Source: a virus. Taken from it: a DNA stretch of 64,000 nucleotides. A program made the position numbers and the translations under genes. This document shows positions 22,742-30,506 of the stretch, piece by piece; the first letter of the stretch is position 1; each line of letters starts with the position of its first letter. The DNA lies in the IMG/VR virus record IMGVR_UViG_3300042340_000394, positions 23,612 through 87,611 of that record; one strand, written 5' to 3'. The notes beneath the pieces are model-generated. The model saw only the letters and a list, made by a program, of their open reading frames with translations. It ran no database searches and was not told the origin of the DNA.

Positions 22742-22896
22742 TCGTTGTCTCGCTCGAACGTGCGGCGACGAAGTGCCTCTACGCGATCGACGGCGCGTTC
22801 TTCGCGCTGGCAGCGTCGCGTCTCGACCCGATGGCCTTGTGCTGTTTTCTTCTCACCACCGCCGTGCTAATCGGCATCGAAAACGAGGAATCGTAA
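22738..22896 (+). CDS. Tiny membrane protein
   Basis: 52 residues from a GTG overlapping the previous stop. MIVVSLERAATKCLYAIDGA leads into a hydrophobic stretch (FFALAASRLDPMALCCFLLT, TAVLIGI) and a charged end ENEES. It could be one weak membrane helix. Stop and next start share bases in TAATG, so it is coupled to the ADP-ribosylglycohydrolase gene. Confidence 0.5.
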   Translation: MIVVSLERAATKCLYAIDGAFFALAASRLDPMALCCFLLTTAVLIGIENEES

Positions 22897-23398
22897 TGCG
22901 TCACGTTCTCACAGCACTCGCGACCGCCGACGCGCTCGGCAAGCCCTTCGAGCAATCGCGCGACGACCGCGCCCGCTACTCGTGGTGCCACGACCCCGAC
23001 AACACGTTTCTCGCGTGCGACGACGGCGGGCGCCAGTTCGGCCTCGGACCCGACGGCGAGAAGGCGGGGGCGTTCACGGACGACACGCAGATGGCGGTCG
23101 CCCTCGCGCAGTCGCTCCTCGCGTGCGGCGGCTTCGATGCCGAACACGCGCGAGGTGAGTACACCGAGTGGTATCGCGGCGCGGGCTTCGGCGGGCGCGC
23201 TCGCGGAACGGGCGGCACGATCCGCACTGCGCTCGAAACGGGTGCCCCCGTCGACCTTCGCGCGGGAGGCCAGTACGTCGGCAACGGCGCGGCGATGCGT
23301 GAAAAGACAAAAAACGAGACATTGCTGGATGGAATCGCGCTATAGTGTCGCGAGACATGCACCACGACGCTCCTATTCGCGTCGCTCCCATCGGCGTG
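22896..23398 (+). pseudogene. Broken ADP-ribosylglycohydrolase (DraG/ARH family)
   Basis: The first 135 codons match the family start: ALATADALGKPFEQ, the metal-binding FTDDTQMAVALAQSLL, GGRARGTGGTIRTAL and GNGAAMR. The enzyme class removes ADP-ribose from proteins or nucleic acid. Two lesions end it. About 80 bp (23301-23380) separate GNGAAMR from the next family codons VAPIGV (23381-23398) and shift the frame to a stop at 23343-23345. Then the IscB element begins directly after VAPIGV. The C-terminal half, with the second metal-binding Asp cluster, is absent on the far side. The 149-residue product should be inactive. Confidence 0.75.
23318..23346 (+). promoter_or_regulatory. Possible promoter for omega RNA 2
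   Basis: GACATT and TATAGT with a 17-nt spacer lie in the A-rich insert that interrupts the glycohydrolase gene, 52 nt before the element end. A transcript from here would contain the predicted guide. The match is modest and no similar promoter is seen before copy 1. Confidence 0.3.
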
Positions 23399-23708
23399 TA
23401 ATCGACCTCCGCCTTCGGGCGGAGGCTTTCTAAGGAGACTGAGAAAGCCCATGTTTACCAGTGTTAGCGAGGGTAGGGTTGGCAACCCGTTCGAGCCTCG
23501 CTACGTCGATCGGAACGCTTGCCTCGGGCAACGTACGGATGCTTCCTCAGTCCGTACCCACTTGCAGTGCGTGCAGTAGTCACGTCGGGTCAGACAGAAA
23601 CGGGTACGCACATGGGCGACGATCGACATTCACGAGGGGAGCGAACCGCGGTGCCTCGCGGTTCCGTCACGACAAGGCCGCAAGGCCCCAACTGAGGCGG
23701 TAACGCCA
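23399..23708 (+). ncRNA. Omega RNA of IscB copy 2
   Basis: A 310-nt RNA-like stretch, identical to copy 1 from 23424 to about 23641 apart from one base (23606). The first hairpin is CCTCCGCC-TTCG-GGCGGAGG (23406-23425) and the variable hairpin is GAACCGC/GCGGTTC (23643-23664); in both, stem bases differ from copy 1 yet still pair. Both tetraloop hairpins before the iscB ATG are kept. The predicted 16-nt guide is 23383-23398, inside the glycohydrolase codons for VAPIGV. Confidence 0.8.
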
Positions 23709-25091
23709 ATGATCGAGAAGAATCGTTCCGAAGAAGCGTGGGTTCCGGTACTGGACAAGCGCGGCGTTCCGCTGATGCCGTGCCATCCCGCGCGAGCACG
23801 CCAGTTGCTCCGTGCGGGGCGTGCGGTGGTGGCGCATCACACGCCGTTCGTGATCCGTCTCAAGGATCGTGTCGGTGGTGACGTGCAACCCGTCCGGGTC
23901 TGCGAAGATCCCGGCAGCAAGACGACGGGCATCGCCGTCGTCCGCGAGGTTCCCGCCGCCAGCGAAGGCGACGGCCCGACGCGCGTCGTCCTGTTCAAGA
24001 TGGAACTCACGCACCGCGGCGACGTTATCCGCGGGCAGATGGAGAGGCGATCGTCTAGCAGAAGGCGCCGTCGCCTAGCAAACCTTCGCTACCGACCGGC
24101 GCGTTTCAGCAATCGCCGACCCGCGAAGGGCACGCTGCGACCGTCTCTCAACCACCGCGTCGAAACGACGCTCTCATGGACTCGTCGTCTCATGCGCTGG
24201 TATCCCGTCGCCGCCGTGAGCGTGGAGCGGGTGCGTTTCGACACGCAGTTGATGCAGAACCCGGAGATCAGCGGCGTGGAATACCGGCAAGGCACGCTCG
24301 CAGGTTACGAGACTCGGGAGTGGGTGTTGGAGAAGTGGGGTCGCTCGTGCGCCTACTGCGACGCCGAGAACGTGGCGCTGAACCTCGATCACGTCGTGCC
24401 GCGGGTGAGCGGCGGAAGCAGTCGCCCGAGCAACCTCGTGCCCGCCTGCGTTCCCTGCAACCAGCGCAAGGGCGCGCAACCACTGGCGGTGTTTCTCCAA
24501 CGTGACCCGAAACGCGCGGCGCGCATTCTCGCAGGACTCAAGGAGTCGCTGCGCGACGCGGCGGCGGTGAACTCGACCCGATGGGCGCTCGATCGCGCGC
24601 TGCGGTCTCTCGGGGTGCCCGTCGAGGCGTCAAGTGGCGGGCGAACGAAGTGGAACCGCCACCGTTTCAACGTTCCGAAGACGCACGCCAACGACGCCGT
24701 GTGCGCGGGTAACGTCGGCGGTGTGATTGGTGCCGACACGCAAACGCTCTACGTTTACAGCACGGGGCGCGGCACGTACCAACGGCAACACTCGGACGCC
24801 TACGGTTTCCCTCGCGGCGTTCCGAAGATGCGCGAGAAGTCCGTGCGTGGATTCCGCACTGGCGATATGGTCCGTGCTACACCGCCGCGAGGCAAGTACG
24901 CTGGAACGTACGTCGGGCGCGTTGCCGTGCGGGCGAATGGTCAATTCGCCATTTGCGCTAAAGACAAGAGGATCGACGTGATTTGGAAACACTGCGGCGT
25001 GTTGCAACGCGCCGACGGATACCGATATGCGTGGCAAGAGGAGAAGCGCGATGCCGTCGCGGTCCGAAAATCCGCTCCCCTTCCGCCGTGA
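23709..25091 (+). CDS. iscB: IscB RNA-guided nuclease, copy 2
   Basis: 460 residues, same domain order as copy 1 with all catalytic positions kept: PLMP, Asp in CEDPGSKTTGIA, Glu in VSVERVRF, HNH with CAYCD, LDHVVPRVSGG and CVPCNQRKGAQ, and THANDAV. The two proteins are closely related but differ most in the Arg-rich bridge (RSSSRRRRRLANLRYR here) and at the C-terminus (DAVAVRKSAPLPP here, DAVTNR in copy 1). Differences near the C-terminus might change target-adjacent motif preference. GGCGGTAACGCC lies just before the ATG, as in copy 1. Confidence 0.92.
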   Translation: MIEKNRSEEAWVPVLDKRGVPLMPCHPARARQLLRAGRAVVAHHTPFVIRLKDRVGGDVQPVRVCEDPGSKTTGIAVVREVPAASEGDGPTRVVLFKMELTHRGDVIRGQMERRSSSRRRRRLANLRYRPARFSNRRPAKGTLRPSLNHRVETTLSWTRRLMRWYPVAAVSVERVRFDTQLMQNPEISGVEYRQGTLAGYETREWVLEKWGRSCAYCDAENVALNLDHVVPRVSGGSSRPSNLVPACVPCNQRKGAQPLAVFLQRDPKRAARILAGLKESLRDAAAVNSTRWALDRALRSLGVPVEASSGGRTKWNRHRFNVPKTHANDAVCAGNVGGVIGADTQTLYVYSTGRGTYQRQHSDAYGFPRGVPKMREKSVRGFRTGDMVRATPPRGKYAGTYVGRVAVRANGQFAICAKDKRIDVIWKHCGVLQRADGYRYAWQEEKRDAVAVRKSAPLPP

Positions 25092-25100
25092 ATAGCGGCG
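25084..25100 (+). repeat. Right-end hairpin of IscB element 2
   Basis: CGCCG-TGAATAG-CGGCG overlaps the iscB stop region. It sits at the place of the 12548-12559 hairpin of copy 1; the stem sequence differs but the TGAA core and the pairing are kept. Confidence 0.5.
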
Positions 25101-25132
25101 CAACCGCTCGGGCAAATCGTGACTACCGCCCA

Positions 25133-25351
25133 ATGGCGGAACCGCAAGTGAGCGGGCAACTCACCGACCGCGAGGCTTCGGCGCTGGCCGAAGCGAGGCG
25201 CCTTCTCGCCGCTGCGGAGGCCGAAATGCGTTACGGCGCGGGGTGCCGCGCGGCGGCTCTCCCGATGCTCTACGACGCCCTCGCCGCCGTCGCGGCGCTG
25301 GTGTCGGCGACCGCGACGGAACTCGAACGATCGCGGGCGCGCGGCGAGTGA
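25133..25351 (+). CDS. Small helical protein next to IscB element 2
   Basis: 72 residues from the ATG at 25133: a helical, Ala-rich protein (EASALAEARRLLAAAEAEMR) with no motif. The ATG is only 3 nt from the element border, so the original start may have been the GTG at 25149 or may have been removed. Its stop overlaps the next GTG by 4 nt. Confidence 0.5.
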   Translation: MAEPQVSGQLTDREASALAEARRLLAAAEAEMRYGAGCRAAALPMLYDALAAVAALVSATATELERSRARGE

Positions 25352-25581
25352 GAACGATTAGTTCCACCACGTTCGGAGAGTATTTCGCCGACGCTCCGCC
25401 GTCTCTCGCGACGGAGCGACTGCGACGCGTCGTGTTATCGGGCAACCCTCCGCATTCTGAGTACGAGTACGGGTGGATGGCAGACCGCTTCGGTCGGCAC
25501 ACCGCCGATGCCGAGAAGTCGTGGCTTCGAGCGAACGGTTTCCGGTTCAACGGCGGCAAGTGGTGGCGGAGCGATGGGTGA
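25348..25581 (+). CDS. Small hypothetical protein
   Basis: 77 residues from a GTG in a GTGA overlap. The C-terminal half, YGWMADRFGRHTADAEKSWL and RANGFRFNGGKWWRSDG, has the look of a small helix plus beta-hairpin unit with several aromatic residues. Unknown function. Confidence 0.55.
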   Translation: MRTISSTTFGEYFADAPPSLATERLRRVVLSGNPPHSEYEYGWMADRFGRHTADAEKSWLRANGFRFNGGKWWRSDG

Positions 25582-25602
25582 GAAGGCGCAGCAACAACGA
25601 AG

Positions 25603-25631
25603 TTGTGCCGCCCCGCGCTCTCCGGTATGAT
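25603..25631 (+). promoter_or_regulatory. Sigma70-like promoter for the 25640 gene
   Basis: TTGTGC at 25603 and TATGAT at 25626 with a 17-nt spacer; one of the better -10 boxes in the window. Confidence 0.5.
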
Positions 25632-25639
25632 CCTACCCC

Positions 25640-26260
25640 ATGAGCAAGAAAAGCAAGACGCGAGTCCGACGTTCGGTTCGCAACTCCGGCGAGATCACCA
25701 TCTATCTCAAGTCGTCGGACGGGTACAGTGCGACGCGACACTTCAAGACCCTCGCTGGCGCACGCAAGTTTGCGCGCAAGACGATGGGTGAGCGTTACAA
25801 AATCGGATCGTGGTACGCCGTATCCGGCGGCGGTACGATGCGTATGACGTCCGTAGGCGCGTCGCCCGAATCGCTTCTCGCGCCCGAGCCGAAGGCCGCT
25901 CCGACCGCGTGTGAGTGCGACGCAGGCTACAACGAAGACACCGGGCACTGGGCAGGCCCGTGCGACTACTGCCGTTCGCCCGCGGGGCTCGCCGCGAAGG
26001 CGAAGCAGGAGGCGAAGGCGAAGCTCGACGACGAGAAGTTCATCGAGCTCCGCGCGCTCGCCCGAAAACTCGGGAACGATCGGTACGGCAACGTGGCTCG
26101 CGTAAGCGGAACGGCGCACCATTCCCGCGGGCTGCGGTGGGATGAAGTACACCCGAAGGACCGCAAGGCCATCGAAGCGGCGGCGAAGCGCATGAAGCTC
26201 GACATCAAGCACCGCGAGTACAGTCTCGCGCTCGCCTACGATTTCGACCCCGGATTCTGA
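25640..26260 (+). CDS. Hypothetical protein with RNS leader and Cys cluster
   Basis: 206 residues. Leader MSKKSKTRVRRSVRNSGE, then a small beta-rich domain (ITIYLKSSDGYSATRHFKTL, KIGSWYAVSGGGTMRM). A four-Cys segment, CECDAGYNEDTGHWAGPCDY followed by CRSP, looks like a zinc ribbon of DnaJ type. The C-terminal part is helical and ends with a short domain (KRMKLDIKHREYSLALAYDF). Function unknown. Confidence 0.65.
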   Translation: MSKKSKTRVRRSVRNSGEITIYLKSSDGYSATRHFKTLAGARKFARKTMGERYKIGSWYAVSGGGTMRMTSVGASPESLLAPEPKAAPTACECDAGYNEDTGHWAGPCDYCRSPAGLAAKAKQEAKAKLDDEKFIELRALARKLGNDRYGNVARVSGTAHHSRGLRWDEVHPKDRKAIEAAAKRMKLDIKHREYSLALAYDFDPGF

Positions 26261-26288
26261 ACCACTGAATCCACGGCGTCGGCGCGGC

Positions 26289-26810
26289 CTAGAGGGCGCG
26301 GCCCTCGTACGGGTCGATGCGGTTCGCTTCGGCGAAGGCGCGAACGTCGCGCCGAAGTTGCTTGCGCGCGGCTTCAACCGACGCCTTCGTGCGACCGAGC
26401 GAGACCTTCTTCGTGCCCGTGATGTGCGCGAACATTTCGGCGCTGCGACTCACGGCCTCGCGAGGATCATCGTCGGGGTCGAGCAGCGGCGTGTAAACGC
26501 TCTGCACGTCGTATGCAATCCGCTGGCGGTCTACGCGAACGAGGCGAGGCTTCATCGCGAAGAACTCCGCCTCGTCGTGGATGCCCACCGGCCCCGCGCC
26601 TGTCTGCGGCGTAGCGCCAGCACGATCGAGCACGAACGCCGCCCCGCGATACCCCAACCTCAGTACGAAAACGCCATCGACGAAGTTGTCGAAACTGTAC
26701 TCGGCGCCGATGATGAACGGGGCTCGCACCGGGCGCATCCCGTCGGGGTAGAGAATCGTCGGCTCCGGGTTGAGGAGCGAACGTCGGCGAGCGGGCTTGC
26801 GGGTGAGCAT
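26289..26810 (-). CDS. Hypothetical protein with LNP leader
   Basis: 173 residues. Leader MLTRKPARRRSLLNPEP, then a beta-rich domain with YSFDNFVDGVFVLRLGYRGA and a helical C-terminal domain (ASVEAARKQLRRDVRAFAEA). It stands alone on the minus strand between two plus-strand genes. No family recognised. Confidence 0.65.
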   Translation of the reverse strand: MLTRKPARRRSLLNPEPTILYPDGMRPVRAPFIIGAEYSFDNFVDGVFVLRLGYRGAAFVLDRAGATPQTGAGPVGIHDEAEFFAMKPRLVRVDRQRIAYDVQSVYTPLLDPDDDPREAVSRSAEMFAHITGTKKVSLGRTKASVEAARKQLRRDVRAFAEANRIDPYEGRAL

Positions 26811-26895
26811 CGTGCGACTCTACGCGAGCACGCCGCGCACGGGCAAGCGCCGCGAATCCCCGCCACGCGCTCCCCGCGTAGCGACGTTTTCGCCG

Positions 26896-26925
26896 TTGAC
26901 ACCCCCCCCCCTCCCGTGCTCCGAT
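26896..26925 (+). promoter_or_regulatory. TTGACA box followed by a C10 tract
   Basis: A perfect TTGACA at 26896-26901 is followed at once by ten C (26902-26911). The -10 box is weak (around TCCGAT/CCGATG at 26920-26926). Slippage in the C run would change the spacer length and could switch expression of the 26932 gene. Confidence 0.4.
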
Positions 26926-26931
26926 GCGGGT

Positions 26932-27435
26932 ATGTTCACACGAGCGATTTGCACGGTCGACTTCACGTTCGAGCAAGACAACTTCGACGACGACGCCAAG
27001 GGTGATCGCGACGCCGACGCGAAGAAGTTCGCGAAGGGGCTGCTCAAGAAGTACAAGCGTCCGCACATGGACGACCTCACGAGCATGGTGATGGCGCTCG
27101 AACAGAAGGCGTCCGAAGCGGTCGCGAAGAAGGCGAAGGTCCGGCAGATCAACGGCGGCTCGTACGACGGCGGAGACGTGCTCTCCGTGCCGTACTCCGT
27201 CGAGAGCGTGGCCGACGTGCAGCGCCTCCGCGACGTGTTCGACAGCGAAGGTCGCAGCTACGACGAAGCGCCCTACATCACCGCGAGCGGCATGATCCTC
27301 TGGCTCGACGGCTACAACGGCAAGGCGTACGGACTCAGTTCGTCCGTTCGCAACGACTCGGACCTCGACGAGTGGCTCGAAGCGAACACGCCCAAGAAGC
27401 GCGTCGCCCGCAAGCCCAAGAAGTCGCGCCGCTGA
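26932..27435 (+). CDS. Hypothetical protein with basic tail
   Basis: 167 residues: MFTRAICTVDFTFEQDNFDD, a helical middle (DADAKKFAKGLLKKYKRPHM), a beta-containing part (GMILWLDGYNGKAYGLSSSV), and a tail PKKRVARKPKKSRR. The tail resembles the basic tails of other proteins here but lacks N-G. Function unknown. Confidence 0.65.
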   Translation: MFTRAICTVDFTFEQDNFDDDAKGDRDADAKKFAKGLLKKYKRPHMDDLTSMVMALEQKASEAVAKKAKVRQINGGSYDGGDVLSVPYSVESVADVQRLRDVFDSEGRSYDEAPYITASGMILWLDGYNGKAYGLSSSVRNDSDLDEWLEANTPKKRVARKPKKSRR

Positions 27436-27466
27436 ATCCCCGCCCCGTCACTCGCGTCTACTCGGA

Positions 27467-27940
27467 GTGACCGTCTCCCTCCCCACCGCCCACGCGGTCG
27501 CCCTCGCGCTCTCGGCGCTGTTCCCCTCCGTCGCCCGCACGCTGCACGACCCGCTGGCCCGCGACACGTTCGTCGTGCGCGCGAAGATGGTCGACTACGC
27601 TTGCTCCGACGCGGGCGTCACACGTTGCGCCACGCTGCACGCGATCGTGTTCGTCGAGTCGGGCTACCGGCTACGCAACGCGCGGGCTTCGCTGGCGGCG
27701 TGCAACCCGTACGGCACCGACGACTGGCAACAGGCGACGTGCGCCGCCCGGTCGCTCGCGTCGGCCCTGCGCCGTTGTCGCGCTACACCGCGGGCGTTGA
27801 ATCGTTACCAGTTCGGTGAATGCGCGGTGCCTCGCGGGCGTAGATATCGTAGAGCGCGCCTACGTTCGGCGATCTACGTTCGCAGCGTGACGCGCATCGC
27901 AACAGCAATCGAGAGGCAACTTGAACAAGTACGACATTAG
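27467..27940 (+). CDS. Secreted transglycosylase-like protein
   Basis: 157 residues from a GTG. An N-terminal hydrophobic helix (about 4-22) could be a signal peptide or anchor. The core ATLHAIVFVESGYRLRNARA, then AACNPYGTDDWQQATCAARS, then ALNRYQFGECA has the E-S-G and downstream Q-A-T...Y pattern of lytic transglycosylases of the SLT/lysozyme fold, with Glu in VESGY as the likely catalytic acid. Four Cys could form disulfides outside the cytoplasm. The substrate would be peptidoglycan; a role in host lysis or DNA entry is inference. Confidence 0.6.
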   Translation: MTVSLPTAHAVALALSALFPSVARTLHDPLARDTFVVRAKMVDYACSDAGVTRCATLHAIVFVESGYRLRNARASLAACNPYGTDDWQQATCAARSLASALRRCRATPRALNRYQFGECAVPRGRRYRRARLRSAIYVRSVTRIATAIERQLEQVRH

Positions 27941-28496
27941 CCTTCTGGCCGTGATGCTTGCAGCGGTGGCGGCGGTGTACGCGGTATGGCGGGCGCGGCA
28001 ACGACGCGCGAAGGCCACTGCGCGCCCCACGGCGGCGCTCCCGAGCCTCGACGCGACCACGGCGACGGAGCCCTCCGTGCCGCCACCGCAGCGGGCGCTC
28101 ACCGTCCGCGAGCGACGGCGCGAGGAGATCGTGACGCTCGCGCAGGCCGACCGATGCCTGTACTGCTCCGCGGAACCGACCGCGCCGCTCCCTTACGCGC
28201 AATTCACCCGTCCGTCGGTCGACGTGACGGCGCTCCTCACGGGCGACCTCCCGAAGCACTGGCGGGTGCATAACCCGACGGAACTCGATGCGATCCCGCT
28301 TGTCTGCGACGCCCACGCCACGATCGCACGTTCGGCAGTGGAACTGCGCGCCGCGAAGGCGCACGCCGCCTACGCCGAGTTCGTGAGCGCGCAGAAGGAG
28401 GAAATGCACGAGTTCACGGCGCACGGGCTCGACGAACAGATGCGAGCGGAGGCCGATCGTGTCCGCAAGGGCGTGGCCCGCGGAGGGGCGTCGTGA
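27921..28496 (+). CDS. Membrane-anchored protein with Cys motif
   Basis: 191 residues from a TTG that overlaps the transglycosylase gene by 20 nt. An N-terminal membrane helix (ISLLAVMLAAVAAVYAVWRA) is followed by a Pro-rich linker, a CLYCSAEPTAPLP segment, and a helical C-terminal domain with HAYAEF-like repeats. An HNH-like reading (CLYC...LVCDAHATI) is tempting, but the catalytic His-Asn set is not clear. Coupling to the transglycosylase suggests a shared envelope role. Confidence 0.55.
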   Translation: MNKYDISLLAVMLAAVAAVYAVWRARQRRAKATARPTAALPSLDATTATEPSVPPPQRALTVRERRREEIVTLAQADRCLYCSAEPTAPLPYAQFTRPSVDVTALLTGDLPKHWRVHNPTELDAIPLVCDAHATIARSAVELRAAKAHAAYAEFVSAQKEEMHEFTAHGLDEQMRAEADRVRKGVARGGAS

Positions 28497-29047
28497 GACA
28501 CGCATGGAAACGCTCCGGTGGCGTGTGGCAATGCGCGAACTGCGCGCTGGCACGGTGGGCGGAGCGCCTCGACAACGGGCGCAAGTACCGCACGTTCAAC
28601 GTCTACTCGCGCGACGCAGTAACGCGATTCAGCGCCGACGATCAACCCGTGCCGCCGTGCGAACCGGCGACGCTCTCGTCGTGCGTGCTGATCGAGCGCA
28701 ACGGACGTTTCGCGACCATCAAGTCGCGCAAGCACAACGGGCAACCGGAACTCCTCGGCGGCAAGGCCGAACCCGGCGAGTCGCCCGAAGAGACGGCGGT
28801 GCGAGAGGCACGCGAAGAGGGCGGCGTCGAGGCGATCAACCTGCGCCTCGTGCTCGTGGCGAGCATCGGCGGGCACCGCTGCTCGGTGTTCGCTGCGGAG
28901 GTCGCCAGCGGCGCACGACTGCGTGGCGGCGCCGAAGGCGAGGCCGTGTGGAGCACGCGCGAGCAACTGCTCACGGAGGGCACGTACCGCGCCGACTTCC
29001 CGGCGATCGTCGAAGCGTACGATCGGGTGACTCGCGCGCCGCGATAA
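28493..29047 (+). CDS. Nudix hydrolase
   Basis: 184 residues from a GTG in a GTGA overlap. The Nudix box is complete at about residues 90-111: G-KAEPG-E-SPEETAV-RE-A-R-EE-G-G, fitting GX5EX7REUXEEXGU. The preceding strand is PELLGGKAEPG. The N-terminal 60 residues are extra and carry CANCALARW, a possible metal site. Enzymes of this family cleave nucleoside diphosphates linked to another group (NTPs, NAD, ADP-ribose, caps). Context with ADP-ribosylation-type genes makes ADP-ribose one option, but the substrate cannot be read from sequence. Confidence 0.85.
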   Translation: MRHAWKRSGGVWQCANCALARWAERLDNGRKYRTFNVYSRDAVTRFSADDQPVPPCEPATLSSCVLIERNGRFATIKSRKHNGQPELLGGKAEPGESPEETAVREAREEGGVEAINLRLVLVASIGGHRCSVFAAEVASGARLRGGAEGEAVWSTREQLLTEGTYRADFPAIVEAYDRVTRAPR

Positions 29048-29070
29048 TCGGTGTTATCGTGGTCGCCATT

Positions 29071-29757
29071 ATGAGACAACTGCGACTGCCCGTCGCGCCC
29101 GCTCCGAGAATCGTCCGCGAGACAAACGCCGTCGCGCTCACGGGGGTGGGTCGCGTGCGCACGAACAACGAAGACTGCGTGGGCATCCGCGAAGAGCTTC
29201 TCGTTCTCTCCGACGGCATGGGCGGGCACGCTCACGGCGAAGTCGCCTCCGAGGCGGCGGTGCGAACGTTCCTCGACTACGCGAAGCGCGTGCGGTCGCA
29301 ACGTGCGGAGGGCGTGCTCGAAGAGGCGTTCCGACTCGCGCAGCGCACGGTGGCGCTCGTGCCCGATGATGCGGGCTGCACGCTCGTGGCGGTGCGCGTC
29401 GAAGAGCGATGCGTCGTCGTGGGTCACACGGGCGACTCGCGGGCGTACCTTCTGCGGCGCGGAAACGCGATCTCACTCACGCGCGACCACGCGGTGCAGA
29501 GCATGCTCACGCGATGCCTCGGTGGCGGTTGTCGCGTCGCGTGGGAACCGACGATCGCGCGCATCGCCACGCTCCCCGGTGACGCCGTGATGCTATGCTC
29601 CGACGGGCTGCACGGCATGATCGACGACGAAACGATCGCGTCGCTGTGGGATGCGTCGGGCGGCGATATCGAACGTTTCGCCGTCGATGCGCACAACGAA
29701 GCGATGGCGATGGGCGGCGACGACAACTGCTCGATCGTCGTGGCGAGGTGCCGGTGA
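29071..29757 (+). CDS. PP2C-type serine/threonine phosphatase
   Basis: 228 residues, the length of bacterial Stp/PrpC enzymes. All metal-binding motifs are present in order: RVRTNNEDCVGI, VLSDGMGGHAHGE, VVVGHTGDSRAYLLRRG, VMLCSDGLHGM, and GGDDNCSIVVA. The Mn/Mg-dependent enzyme removes phosphate from Ser/Thr. The N-terminus is short, with no membrane segment, so it should be cytoplasmic. A TTATCGT box lies 15 nt upstream of the ATG. Its likely opponent in the window is the kinase-like protein at 48979; host Hanks-type kinases are the other option. Confidence 0.88.
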   Translation: MRQLRLPVAPAPRIVRETNAVALTGVGRVRTNNEDCVGIREELLVLSDGMGGHAHGEVASEAAVRTFLDYAKRVRSQRAEGVLEEAFRLAQRTVALVPDDAGCTLVAVRVEERCVVVGHTGDSRAYLLRRGNAISLTRDHAVQSMLTRCLGGGCRVAWEPTIARIATLPGDAVMLCSDGLHGMIDDETIASLWDASGGDIERFAVDAHNEAMAMGGDDNCSIVVARCR

Positions 29758-29930
29758 GCCTCGCGCTGCGAGTGACGATGGCGGTGTTCCGCGAGGGGTG
29801 GCGCCCGTGCGACGCGCGATGCGAGCGGTGGCGCAACTGCGTTTCGGGCGCCGTCGGTACGCGGGCCGACGTGCTCCGGTGCGGGCTCGCGCTGCTAACG
29901 GCGGGCGGAGAGAATCGCACGGCGTCGTGA
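29754..29930 (+). CDS. Tiny Cys-containing protein
   Basis: 58 residues from a GTG in a GTGA overlap with the phosphatase: MSLALRVTMAVFREGWRPCD, ARCERWRNCVSGAVG, then an Ala/Leu-rich helix. Three or four Cys in close spacing could bind metal. Short length keeps confidence moderate. Confidence 0.45.
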   Translation: MSLALRVTMAVFREGWRPCDARCERWRNCVSGAVGTRADVLRCGLALLTAGGENRTAS

Positions 29931-29961
29931 ATAATCGCGGGGCGCGGGCCGTCGCAAGGGC

Positions 29962-30222
29962 GTGACAAGCAAGCCCTTCAACACGATCCCTCCGCTGGAT
30001 CGAAAACTCGTGACCATCCCGGTGTACGGTGCTCCGTCGCAACCGCGTCAACCGCCGTTCGTGCGCCACGTCGAGCCTCTCTCGCCGACTGCCGCGCAGG
30101 CCGTCCGCGAGCAAGTCGAGCGCCTCGTCGCGCTGCGCCTCTCGCCGACGATCACGTCGCCCGCCGACCGGGCGGAACTCGACTCGATCATCGGCGCCCT
30201 CACGGTGGCGGTGGCCTCGTGA
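29962..30222 (+). CDS. Small hypothetical protein
   Basis: 86 residues from a GTG. A Pro-rich start (NTIPPLDRKLVTIPVYGAPS) is followed by a helical C-terminal half. The stop overlaps the next GTG by 4 nt. No function known. Confidence 0.5.
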   Translation: MTSKPFNTIPPLDRKLVTIPVYGAPSQPRQPPFVRHVEPLSPTAAQAVREQVERLVALRLSPTITSPADRAELDSIIGALTVAVAS

Positions 30223-30506
30223 GCGATCGGACGATAACGCCGCCGAAGGCCGAGTCGTACTACGACGCTCACGCGCTCGTCGCGTTTCTCGAACGCCGAC
30301 GCGGTGCCGAAGCAGGATCGTTACTCGACGAGTCTCTGCGAGAAGTGCTCAAGCACTACGGCGCGAAGAACAGGGAGCTCGTCCGTCTCGATCGCAAGTA
30401 CCGCAAGGAAAACGAAGACGACTTCTTGAGCCCTTACGACGGCCCGCTTCTCAACGAACTGCACGACGTTCTCAGCGACGCCTTTTGCGTCCACGTTTAC
30501 TGGTGA
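30219..30506 (+). CDS. Small helical hypothetical protein
   Basis: 95 residues from a GTG in a GTGA overlap: AESYYDAHALVAFLERRRGA and KHYGAKNRELVRLDRKYRKE. Mostly charged helices, ending in CVHVYW. Unknown function. Confidence 0.55.
   Translation: MSDRTITPPKAESYYDAHALVAFLERRRGAEAGSLLDESLREVLKHYGAKNRELVRLDRKYRKENEDDFLSPYDGPLLNELHDVLSDAFCVHVYW

Larger units (their letters stand above)
23399..25130 (+). mobile_element. IscB/omega-RNA element, copy 2 (no transposase)
   Basis: About 1.73 kb with the same plan as copy 1: TAATCGACCTC left end, omega RNA, iscB, hairpin, and a right end around GACTACCGCC that aligns with GACGACCACCGCC of copy 1. The right border is set by that alignment only, because the host gene does not continue beyond it. 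The loss of the rest of the host gene points to a later deletion or recombination next to the element. Confidence 0.75.
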
